Origin: Actinomycetota bacterium
GTDB taxonomy: Bacteria; Actinomycetota; Humimicrobiia; Humimicrobiales; Humimicrobiaceae
Direction: 5' to 3'
NCBI GenBank assembly: GCA_016932375.1
Contig: JAFGDA010000055.1
Span: 1-22,509, forward strand
Length of the DNA stretch: 22,509 nt
The notes beneath the pieces are model-generated. The model searched no databases. It was not told where the DNA came from and worked only from the letters and a program-made list of their open reading frames with translations. Made by a program: the position numbers and the translations under genes. Positions within the stretch are counted from its first letter, which is position 1; each line of letters starts with the position of its first letter. This document shows, piece by piece, positions 7,825 through 14,632 of the stretch.

Positions 7825-8259
7825 TTACTGGACCACTACGGTTGTAAAATATATTTTTTTTACGCTGCCGACTGACATGACAGAATTTATCCTTTCCTTT
7901 ATCCTTTTTTTCAGGTCGCTTCTTCCTTCAAGCGAAAGAATATTGGCTGCTTTTTCGCTGCTTAAAAGCTCGATTACAATATCCCTTATCTGGGGGTCCC
8001 TCCTGGTGGCTTCTGCCAGTCCCTCTTCCCCATCAAATTCCATTACAACTACCATTTTCGCATACCTTGCCTGGCCTTCGTCTGATAGATTTACTATCAT
8101 TTCACCGAGATCAAGCACAGGGCCGAATTCCTCAACCCCTGGTATAACTTCTCCGGCATCCTCTTCCTTGCTGCATCCGGAGCCCAATAAAATCAGGATC
8201 ATGGCAACAGCCACGGCTATTAGAATCTTCCCTTTATTGCTGAAACTGCAAGTATCCAC
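7825..8259 (-). CDS. fliL: Flagellar basal body-associated protein FliL (GTG start)
   Basis: FliL surrounds or supports the stator at the basal body. This 144-residue protein has a short basic N-terminus, one hydrophobic helix (about 12-28), then a periplasmic/extracellular domain carrying the family pattern LDLGEMIVNLSDEGQARYAK and a C-terminal VKKIYFTTVVVQ. The helix ends in LLGSGCSKEE, which looks like a lipoprotein junction. The -3 residue, however, is Gly rather than Leu/Val/Ile, so a plain membrane anchor remains possible. The GTG start is supported by a GGGGGAG ribosome-binding site 7 nt upstream. It follows motB by 26 nt, as is usual for this cluster type. Confidence 0.94.
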   Translation of the reverse strand: MDTCSFSNKGKILIAVAVAMILILLGSGCSKEEDAGEVIPGVEEFGPVLDLGEMIVNLSDEGQARYAKMVVVMEFDGEEGLAEATRRDPQIRDIVIELLSSEKAANILSLEGRSDLKKRIKERINSVMSVGSVKKIYFTTVVVQ

Positions 8260-8285
8260 TTTTGGTCTCCCCCTCTATTAATTAT

Positions 8286-9143
8286 CTATTTAATCAGTTT
8301 AACTGCATTATCCCTGCTTAAAACCAGTATCTCCACCCGCCTGTTTTTTGCCCTGCCTTCTTGTGTGTCATTGTTGCCTATCGGCCTTGTATCTGCATAT
8401 CCGGCTGCTGCTATATCCTCGGCCAGCACCATATTATTTTCGACCCAGTACCTCAAGACTGAAGAGGCCCTTGCTGATGAAAGTTCCCAGTTTGATGGAT
8501 AAGCCACTGTATTGATGGGGACATCGTCGGTATGCCCTTCAACAAAAATAAGCCCCCGGTAAAATTTCAGGCTTTCAGCTATGGTATCAAGCAGGGGCAG
8601 TATTTGCCCTTTGATCCGGGCACTTCCGGAATCAAATAGTATCCCTTCGGTTTTTATCCTTAAAACCAGGTTATTATTTTCAAAAAGGATATCTATGTAC
8701 TGTCCCATACCTTTTTCTGCCACTTTCTTCTCAAGATCCCTGGCAATTCCGGCCAGTTCGGGGTCGGCATTTTCTATGGAACCGCCCTCATGTGTTATAT
8801 CTTCAGTTTCTTCCTCTCCCGGAGGATACTTCATATCAATATATTCGATATCCCTTATTACAGGGGGAACGAACCTGTCAAAAATTATAAGGGGTTCAGG
8901 TGAGTCACTTACCCCTCCACTTAAAGCAAGGCTTCCATTATTTTCATCAATGGTAATCTCGCTCCCGAATTCCATCCTGATACTCGAAGCTGTTGCCTTA
9001 AATTTTTCGAGGTCTATTTTGGATAATGTATAGAGTATTACAAAAAATATCAGGAGCAGCGTTATCATATCGGAATATGTCTGCGACCACCGTCCTGAAT
9101 CTTCAGTATTTTCATCCTGTTTTTTTCCCGGTCTCAGGCTCAC
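8286..9143 (-). CDS. motB: Stator protein MotB (GTG start)
   Basis: MotB pairs with MotA to form the ion-conducting stator and anchors it to peptidoglycan. This 285-residue protein has a polar N-terminus and one membrane helix (about 24-41) containing the essential aspartate at D25 (context QTYSDMITLLLIFFVI). A long acidic linker is followed by an OmpA-like peptidoglycan-binding domain at about 168-278, with VEGHTDDVPI, WELSSARASSVL and GRAKNRRVEI. The GTG start lies within the 3' end of motA (32-nt overlap), so translation is probably coupled for stoichiometry. I did not try to decide between proton and sodium use. Confidence 0.96.
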   Translation of the reverse strand: MSLRPGKKQDENTEDSGRWSQTYSDMITLLLIFFVILYTLSKIDLEKFKATASSIRMEFGSEITIDENNGSLALSGGVSDSPEPLIIFDRFVPPVIRDIEYIDMKYPPGEEETEDITHEGGSIENADPELAGIARDLEKKVAEKGMGQYIDILFENNNLVLRIKTEGILFDSGSARIKGQILPLLDTIAESLKFYRGLIFVEGHTDDVPINTVAYPSNWELSSARASSVLRYWVENNMVLAEDIAAAGYADTRPIGNNDTQEGRAKNRRVEILVLSRDNAVKLIK

Positions 9144-9948
9144 TCTTCTTATTCACCTTCTGTCCTGTTTTTTGTTTACCTTTATTTCCATTAAGCAGCA
9201 ACTCACGTGGCACAAATGCCACCAATTCCTCTTCGATTATGCGCGGGTTTGAACCGCTCTGTATACCGAGCACGCCCTTTAGCATAAGCTGCTTCATTTT
9301 TACCTCTTCTGCACTGTTAATATTTAATTTATTGGCTACCGGAAGGAAAAAAAGGTTTGCAAGTATTACCCCATAGAGGGTAGTCAGGAAAGCAGCTCCT
9401 ATGCCTTTGCTTATCGAATCAGGATCTTCAAGGTTACCGAGAATGACTATTAATCCCATGACTGTTCCGAGAAGCCCCATGGTAGGTGCAAACCCCCCGG
9501 CAGCCCTGAACCAGCTAATCCCTTTCTTATGCCTCTGTTCCAGTTCGGCTATCTCTGTTTCCAGTATCTCAATTATCTTACTTGAATCCAGGCCATCGAT
9601 TGTCAACTGGATCCCTTTCCGCAGGAAAGGATCTTTTATTTTGTCCATTTCTTTTTCAAGTGACAGAAGTCCTTCCTTCCTCGCTACCTTGGCCAATGTG
9701 ACAATCTGGTCTATCTGTTTCCTGAAATCATGCTTCACCACAAAAAGTGCCTTCATTCCAGCTTTGGTCAGTATTTTTACATTATCCCTCAGGGAGAAGC
9801 ACATAAAAGAAGCTCCAAAAGTCCCGCCCACCACAATTATTGCAGCGGCCAGCTGCCAGTACATCCTGATTGATCCACCACCAAGGACCATACCGACAAG
9901 TATGGAAGCAATAGAAATCACCAGGCCAATTAATGTTGCTATGTCCAT
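9112..9948 (-). CDS. motA: Stator protein MotA
   Basis: MotA is the ring-forming stator subunit whose cytoplasmic loop turns FliG. This 278-residue protein has helices at about 4-24, 31-50, 150-172 and 184-207. The torque-interface residues R90 and E98 sit in KVARKEGLLSLEKE, at the same numbering as in E. coli MotA. The conserved proline regions are APTMGLLGTVMG (P155) and NLFFLPVANKL (P204). The C-terminal tail (about 254-278) is very Lys-rich, and part of it is encoded in the region shared with motB. The ATG start has a weak ribosome-binding site. The upstream neighbour is flbD, 46 nt away. Confidence 0.96.
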   Translation of the reverse strand: MDIATLIGLVISIASILVGMVLGGGSIRMYWQLAAAIIVVGGTFGASFMCFSLRDNVKILTKAGMKALFVVKHDFRKQIDQIVTLAKVARKEGLLSLEKEMDKIKDPFLRKGIQLTIDGLDSSKIIEILETEIAELEQRHKKGISWFRAAGGFAPTMGLLGTVMGLIVILGNLEDPDSISKGIGAAFLTTLYGVILANLFFLPVANKLNINSAEEVKMKQLMLKGVLGIQSGSNPRIIEEELVAFVPRELLLNGNKGKQKTGQKVNKKSEPETGKKTG

Positions 9949-9994
9949 TTGTCAAACTTTCTCGACAGATTCTAAAATATATTCAGTTTCAAGA

Positions 9995-10279
9995 TTAATA
10001 ATCAGTTTTGCGTTCTTTTGCCTTCGTTTCTGCAGTTACCTCATTCTTGATATCTTCGACTATCCTGCTCTTTATGTCTTCGACCACAGCAAATCTTTTG
10101 AACTGGACATTGCTTTTAAAATCAAGAATCTTCTCCACAATCTCACTTATTTTTTCTTTTACGATATATTTGTTCCCATTTACAAGGGTTACGACCGTGT
10201 CCGGCGTACCCTCCACGTTTTCTATAAGGTCCAGATTTATAAGCACTGTTGTATTGTCTAACCTGTGAAGTTCAATCAT
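9995..10279 (-). CDS. flbD: FlbD/SwrD family protein, second copy of a tandem pair
   Basis: FlbD-family proteins are small cytoplasmic products of flagellar operons; the Bacillus homologue SwrD promotes motor power and swarming. The start chosen is the ATG at 10279 (94 residues), because AAGGA lies 6 nt upstream and the protein then begins MIELHRLDN, exactly as in the neighbouring copy. An upstream in-frame ATG at 10333 would add 18 residues encoded by a strong hairpin and is unlikely. The core (1-60) includes PDTVVTLVNGNKYIVKE. The C-terminal tail (61-94) is longer and more charged than in the sister copy. It lies directly before motA, the usual flbD position. Confidence 0.9.
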   Translation of the reverse strand: MIELHRLDNTTVLINLDLIENVEGTPDTVVTLVNGNKYIVKEKISEIVEKILDFKSNVQFKRFAVVEDIKSRIVEDIKNEVTAETKAKERKTDY

Positions 10280-10295
10280 AATAAATCCTTCTTTT

Positions 10296-10333
10296 ATGGG
10301 AGGGGCCATAATTTTCCTGTAGGGCCCCTCCAT
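10296..10333 (-). repeat. GC-rich hairpin upstream of the second flbD
   Basis: On the transcribed strand ATGGAGGGGCC pairs with GGCCCCTCCCAT over 11 base pairs with one bulged base and a loop of about 15 nt. It lies 10-15 nt before the AAGGA ribosome-binding site of the downstream flbD. No U-tract follows (AAAAG instead), so it is not an intrinsic terminator. It may affect mRNA stability or translation, or be an RNase processing point inside the operon. The structure is read directly; the role is inference. Confidence 0.6.
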
Positions 10334-10372
10334 TTTTCAAAACCTGCTCTTTTTTCCGGATGAGCTCCTGAT

Positions 10373-10618
10373 TTAATTTGATACGGCTATCTTTATGTTA
10401 TCCCTTATCCTGAACTTTCCTTCCCTGGACAACCTTTTTAACCATATTTCGTTCTTGAACTTGACTATCTTTGCTACGATGTCTTCTGCATCTTCTTTCA
10501 TTACATATTTCTTACCGTTGTTCAGGGTAATAACCGTATCCGGTATCTCCTCTATGCTTTCTATCTGGTCAACATTTATCATTAATTTGGTATTATCCAG
10601 CCTGTGCAGCTCTATCAT
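10373..10618 (-). CDS. flbD: FlbD/SwrD family protein, first copy of a tandem pair
   Basis: This 81-residue protein begins MIELHRLDNTKLMINVDQIE and contains PDTVITLNNGKKYVMKE. It is identical to the downstream copy at about 34 of the first 55 residues, then diverges in its C-terminal third. It has no membrane segment. The start is certain: GGGGAGG lies 6 nt before the ATG. A 12-codon reading frame between flgE and this gene ends on its start codon. The position between flgE and motA is the normal one for flbD, so this is probably one of two paralogues made by local duplication. Which copy keeps the ancestral role cannot be told from sequence alone. Confidence 0.92.
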   Translation of the reverse strand: MIELHRLDNTKLMINVDQIESIEEIPDTVITLNNGKKYVMKEDAEDIVAKIVKFKNEIWLKRLSREGKFRIRDNIKIAVSN

Positions 10619-10653
10619 TTAAAACCTCCCCTGACTTTATTTTTACTCTTCAT
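10615..10653 (-). CDS. Possible 12-codon leader peptide coupling flgE to flbD
   Basis: An ATG at 10653 lies 6 nt after AAGGAGG, the best-placed ribosome-binding site in this gap. It opens the frame MKSKNKVRGGFK, which ends with a TGA overlapping the flbD ATG (ATGA). The peptide is strongly basic. The same GGAGG overlaps the end of flgE. It may be a real micro-ORF that feeds ribosomes to flbD, or just a spare ribosome-binding site. There is no homology evidence. Confidence 0.35.
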   Translation of the reverse strand: MKSKNKVRGGFK

Positions 10654-10664
10654 TATGAACCTCC

Positions 10665-11897
10665 TTAGCTCTTTAACCTGACAAGCTCCTGCAGCATTTC
10701 ATCAGATGATGTTATAATCCTTGAATTGGCCTGGAATCCCCTCTGTGCGATAATCATGTTCGCAAATTCCTTGGCCAGGTCCACATTTGACATCTCCACT
10801 GTACCTGCTATTATCTGCCCCCTTCCGCCGGAATCAGACTCACCGATAACAGCAACACCCGAATTATTTGATTGCGAATACAGGCTGCTTCCGACATCAA
10901 TTAATCCTCCGGGATTTTTAAACAGGGCAAGGGCTATCTGTGCAAGGTTTTTATTCTGGCCGTTTGAAAATACCCCTGTTATCCCGCCATTGCTTCCTAT
11001 TGCAAGTGACTGCAGGGATCCTGCCACATTACCATTCTGGCTGATTGCCGCTGCCGTAGAATCAGATGAAAACTGCGTAAGCCCATCAATATCCCCGGTT
11101 GTCCCGAAATCCGGGGTTATGTTGATAATATCTGTGCCACCCGGGTCGTAGGATATGGGAGTTGTGACAGTAATTCCTGACAGTATTCCATTCAGGTCAA
11201 AAGTAATGGTCCCGTCACCAACAGCCCCTGCAGGTCCCGTTATGGTCCATTCCCATGTATTGCCGGCTGTTTTTTCAAACTCGACAGCAAGGGAATGGCT
11301 GTTCCCCTGGGAATCTATTACATCAATAGATGTTGGGCATATCTCACCGACAGCAGCATCAGCAGGAAGATTCCCGCCGTAGCCAACTTCGGTGGTTGCT
11401 ACCGGTTCTATTATCTGGTCAATGGGGATATTTATATTAGTGATGGAAGAATTTGTATTAATGGTGCCATCACTTTCCGCCACCCATCCCTGAACTATTG
11501 AACCGTCTGCCGGGTTTACCAGGTTTCCTGCCGAATCAAATGAAAAATTTCCCGCTCTCGTATAGAAAACGCCGTCACTTGATTTAAGGATAAAAAATCC
11601 TTCACCCTGGATTGCCATGTCTGTTACCTTGCCGGTTGACTGAAGGTTCCCCTGTGCAAAATTGCTGTCAACGCTTGACATCTTTGATCCAAGACCGATT
11701 TGCATCGGATTTGTACCGCCTGTATTTTCACCACTGGTAGTGGCGCCCTTAAGGACCTGGCTGAGCATGCTCTGGAAATTGATAGTGCTGCTCTTATAAC
11801 CAATGGTATTTATATTGGCTATATTATTACCAATTACGTCCATCATCGTCTGATGGATCCTTAAACCCGAAACTCCTGAAAACATTGAACGCATCAT
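10665..11897 (-). CDS. flgE: Flagellar hook protein FlgE
   Basis: FlgE polymerises to form the hook after export through the type III gate. At 410 residues it has the normal size. The N-terminal rod/hook motif reads GLRIHQTMMDVIGNNIANIN, followed by GYKSSTINFQSMLSQ. The typical domain with QGEGFFILKSSDGVFYTRAG and FSFDSAGNLV follows. The C-terminal block contains GTVEMSNVDLAKEFANMI and QRGFQANSRIITSSDEML. Two adjacent ATG codons open the frame. The upstream one is given; AAGGAGG lies about 10 nt before it. A 10-bp hairpin precedes the ribosome-binding site. It follows the TIGR02530-type gene by 83 nt, one of the longer gaps of the operon. Confidence 0.97.
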   Translation of the reverse strand: MMRSMFSGVSGLRIHQTMMDVIGNNIANINTIGYKSSTINFQSMLSQVLKGATTSGENTGGTNPMQIGLGSKMSSVDSNFAQGNLQSTGKVTDMAIQGEGFFILKSSDGVFYTRAGNFSFDSAGNLVNPADGSIVQGWVAESDGTINTNSSITNINIPIDQIIEPVATTEVGYGGNLPADAAVGEICPTSIDVIDSQGNSHSLAVEFEKTAGNTWEWTITGPAGAVGDGTITFDLNGILSGITVTTPISYDPGGTDIINITPDFGTTGDIDGLTQFSSDSTAAAISQNGNVAGSLQSLAIGSNGGITGVFSNGQNKNLAQIALALFKNPGGLIDVGSSLYSQSNNSGVAVIGESDSGGRGQIIAGTVEMSNVDLAKEFANMIIAQRGFQANSRIITSSDEMLQELVRLKS

Positions 11898-11922
11898 TTT
11901 AATTCAACCTCCTTAATCTTTT

Positions 11923-11947
11923 CAGGTGCACCAATCGGGTGCACCTG
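11923..11947 (-). repeat. Perfect 10-bp hairpin upstream of flgE
   Basis: CAGGTGCACC and GGTGCACCTG are exact reverse complements separated by 5 nt. The structure ends about 7-12 nt before the AAGGAGG of flgE. A second palindrome, GGAGGCCTCC (11947-11956), abuts it. On the transcribed strand it is followed by AAAAGATTAAGG rather than a U-tract, so it is not an intrinsic terminator. It is likely an mRNA stability, processing or translation-control element, but this is inference. Confidence 0.65.
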
Positions 11948-11980
11948 GAGGCCTCCCTCCAATATAAAGGGCCAGGCCTT

Positions 11981-12373
11981 TTAAATAATAATTGTTCCGT
12001 CAATATTGGTTATGACATTTTCTTTCAATTTACTACTCTCCATGGCAGTAACAACAGTCCTGTTCCTTACATTGACGATCAATGCAGTGTTCTCCATCAG
12101 TATAAGTGAGTCTTTAATCCCCTTATCCGATGCTTTCCTGACGGCTTTATCAATATCTTCCATCTGCTTACCTGTGATGCTTATTTTCCTCGAAAATATC
12201 CTGTCCAGGGCATGCTGGGAGAACCTTATCTTTTCAGCTGATATCTCTCTTGATAAGAAATCCCCGAACCTTCCCTTATCAGGACCGGGATTCCCGGAAT
12301 CCTGTTTTCTTATGGTACTGCTATTGAAGAACCCATCTATTTTTTTATTTTCTACTGCATTTATGCTTTCCAT
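11981..12373 (-). CDS. TIGR02530-type flagellar operon protein
   Basis: This small protein belongs to the family found between flgD and flgE in Clostridia-like flagellar operons; its biochemical role is not established to my knowledge. The family core is clear: IRFSQHALDRIFSRKISITG, then KASDKGIKDSLILMENTALI, VNVRNRTVVTAMES and a terminal NVITNIDGTIII. The start at 12373 (130 residues, MESINAVENKK) is preferred because GAGG lies 5 nt upstream. An ATG six codons earlier (12391) has no ribosome-binding site. No membrane segment or signal peptide is seen. Its place between the hook cap and hook genes suggests a role in hook assembly. Confidence 0.88.
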   Translation of the reverse strand: MESINAVENKKIDGFFNSSTIRKQDSGNPGPDKGRFGDFLSREISAEKIRFSQHALDRIFSRKISITGKQMEDIDKAVRKASDKGIKDSLILMENTALIVNVRNRTVVTAMESSKLKENVITNIDGTIII

Positions 12374-12406
12374 TTTTACCTCACATTCCATTGTTTATTT
12401 ATGGAT

Positions 12407-12856
12407 CTACTCCGTTGATCCTTCTTCTGCTGTTTCTGCCGTTTCAGATACGCTTAATATGGAACTGAGGCTGATGCCCGTTCCATCAACCACGACCTGA
12501 AGGCCGTCCCCAGAAAATATCACTCTTTCTACTATTCCTTCCCTGAGCTCAAGATTATCATCCAGCCAGGAGATTTCCTTTCCGATCAGGCTGTTTGCAT
12601 ACAGGGAACCCTGTGAATATATGAGACACTGTATTTCACTATTCAGGTTTGCCAGTTGCTCAAGGACGTTGAACTGTGCCGTCTGGCTTAAAAAATCAAC
12701 ATTGTCCACAGGTTCCATCGGATTCTGGTATTTTAACTGTGCAGAAATCAATTTATAGAAATCATCCTTTCCAAAATCGTCGCTTACCTCACTGGTATCC
12801 CGGTAATATCCCAAGTAGTAATTTTGTACGCTGCTTATAGATGAAACATCTGTCAT
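12407..12856 (-). CDS. flgD: Hook capping protein FlgD (short form)
   Basis: FlgD caps the growing hook and is needed for FlgE polymerisation. The 149-residue protein contains the N-terminal FlgD domain at about 28-80 (DDFYKLISAQLKYQNPMEPV, DNVDFLSQTAQFNVLEQL), followed by a short beta-rich segment and an acidic tail. The C-terminal Ig/tudor-like region of proteobacterial FlgD (about 220 residues in total) is largely missing, as in many Clostridia, so I see no sign of truncation. A strong AAGGAGGTGTGAA sequence precedes the ATG. It starts 15 nt after fliK and ends 33 nt before the TIGR02530-type gene. Confidence 0.95.
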   Translation of the reverse strand: MTDVSSISSVQNYYLGYYRDTSEVSDDFGKDDFYKLISAQLKYQNPMEPVDNVDFLSQTAQFNVLEQLANLNSEIQCLIYSQGSLYANSLIGKEISWLDDNLELREGIVERVIFSGDGLQVVVDGTGISLSSILSVSETAETAEEGSTE

Positions 12857-12871
12857 TTCACACCTCCTTCC

Positions 12872-14512
12872 TTATATGATAATATTCAAGTGTCCACAGG
12901 CTGCAGCCGGATTGTTGAAATTGCCGGCAACAACTTCAGCCACTTCAGGATTTAATTCTGCAGCTCCTCCATATACATTCCGGTTTCCGTTTATGGTATC
13001 CTGCTGCTGCCATAGCAGACCACCGGAACTGTCTTTATCACCGCCGGGGCCGTTTGGATCCACCGATACTGTAAGCTCCCCGATCTCCATCCCTTTCGCA
13101 GCAAGATTATTCTTAAGCACATTGATGCTCTCGCTGATTAACTGGCGTGTACCGGCTGAACAGGTCTTTATGGATACATCAACTTTATCATCAAGAGAAG
13201 CCACCCTTATCTTTATGGTCCCCAGTGATTCCGGCTCAAGTTTTAATTCGATTTCCTTTATCGCATCACCTTCCACGGAGGTGATTTTCCTGCTGATCTG
13301 GAACGCAATTCCGGTAGCCTTGATATCCATATTCCCCTGATCCGGTCTAATTACCCCCCTGACAGGATTCATATCAATTCCTGCATTTTCCCTGCCTGCA
13401 GGGACAGCTTTGTTCACCTGACCGGTTTTTCTTTCTCCTGTCTTAACGTAACTGTTTTCAACGTCAAAGCTAATATTATCTTCTGATGTCATTGCTTTTC
13501 TGCCGTCAAAAACATGGGCTCCTGTTTTTCCACTTACCATATCAGTCATGCAGCCTGGATAACTGTTGCTTTTTACATTTTCCGTATTCCCGGCTTCCAC
13601 ATTTTCCTTAATCCCTGCATGTACGTCCACAATCCTTATTATCTTGCCGGAGATCTCCTGGCCGTTGATAACATTCCCGTCTCCTGCATTATAATCTTTT
13701 ACCCGGTTATCACCTTCCGGGACCATGAATTTGCTGTAAGGCAACCCTTCAAGAGCCGTATCAATTTTTGACGTGATCGAATCATTATTACCTTTTAGCT
13801 TATTCTCCGGACCATTTTGTTGATACAGTCCATCCACCGGTACTTCTGCCCCGGCTACGCCACCGGAATTTTCATAAGTATTTTCCGTATGAGTACCATG
13901 CAGTCCGGCAACACACTCTCCTGTAAGCGGTTCAGTACCAATAATATCGATGATACCCGGATTCTCCGGTGTATTTGCATTATTTGCTGTACCTGCCGGA
14001 TTTACCGTACCCGGCCTCCCTCCGGAGCCGCTTTCCGGCACTGCGGGCTTTTCAACGGCAGGATGGTTTTCAATAATCCTGCATATGGAATCCGTTGCCT
14101 TACCATTACCACCGGTGTTTATGGCAGGGTTGGCATGGCCGGGGTTCATAGTCAGGTTCACATGGACATTATTAACAACGTCCCGTGTGCCACCTTCAGG
14201 TAGAATAGCCGCTATATATATCCACTGGCCGGAATAATCTTCCCCGGATCCATACAAATGGCTTTTCTTTCTGCCGGATCCTTCTGAAAATGTGTCTTCC
14301 ATATCAAGAGCTTCATCCCGTAACATGGTTTCGATATTTTCATTATTTTTGTTTTTGCAATGAACTTCAGGATTCCCATGCCCGGTACTGGCTAAATTAA
14401 GGATACTATTGAACTTCCCGGCTTTATAAATACCGTCCTCGGTCATAAACTTCCCCTGTTCCTGGTAATCCCCTCTACCGCTTCCATTCAATATTTCTGT
14501 AAAATCAATCAT
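12872..14512 (-). CDS. fliK: Flagellar hook-length control protein FliK
   Basis: FliK is the secreted ruler that measures hook length and triggers the FlhB switch. The start at 14512 (546 residues, MIDFTEILNG) is chosen for its excellent ribosome-binding site (AAAGGAGGTGAAACA before ATG). In-frame codons reach back to a TTG at 14623, adding 37 mostly basic residues, but without a comparable site. The long middle (about 1-400) is Gly, Asn, Pro and Glu rich and poorly conserved, as expected of the ruler region. The C-terminal Flg_hook domain, at about 410-485, shows IELKLEPESLGTIKIRVASL and ISESINVLKNNLAAKGMEIG. The product may act with the variant FlhB encoded downstream. Confidence 0.92.
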   Translation of the reverse strand: MIDFTEILNGSGRGDYQEQGKFMTEDGIYKAGKFNSILNLASTGHGNPEVHCKNKNNENIETMLRDEALDMEDTFSEGSGRKKSHLYGSGEDYSGQWIYIAAILPEGGTRDVVNNVHVNLTMNPGHANPAINTGGNGKATDSICRIIENHPAVEKPAVPESGSGGRPGTVNPAGTANNANTPENPGIIDIIGTEPLTGECVAGLHGTHTENTYENSGGVAGAEVPVDGLYQQNGPENKLKGNNDSITSKIDTALEGLPYSKFMVPEGDNRVKDYNAGDGNVINGQEISGKIIRIVDVHAGIKENVEAGNTENVKSNSYPGCMTDMVSGKTGAHVFDGRKAMTSEDNISFDVENSYVKTGERKTGQVNKAVPAGRENAGIDMNPVRGVIRPDQGNMDIKATGIAFQISRKITSVEGDAIKEIELKLEPESLGTIKIRVASLDDKVDVSIKTCSAGTRQLISESINVLKNNLAAKGMEIGELTVSVDPNGPGGDKDSSGGLLWQQQDTINGNRNVYGGAAELNPEVAEVVAGNFNNPAAACGHLNIII

Positions 14513-14632
14513 TGTTTCACCTCCTTTCCATATATTTTTATCAAATAAGATACCGTCTTGTTTTTTCCGTCCTCCTTTCCCCCTTCCAGGATAATAATGT
14601 TTACCTGATTTCATAATCACCAAAAACCTATC

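Noticed and set aside
9961..9994. Short inverted repeat TGTC...GACA before motA
   Set aside because: Only four base pairs with a 10-nt loop; likely chance.
12006..12500. Long plus-strand open frames opposite fliK, flgD, fliI, fliF and other genes
   Set aside because: They mirror clearly recognised minus-strand genes, have Leu/Ser/Phe-rich antisense composition and show no ribosome-binding sites or family motifs.
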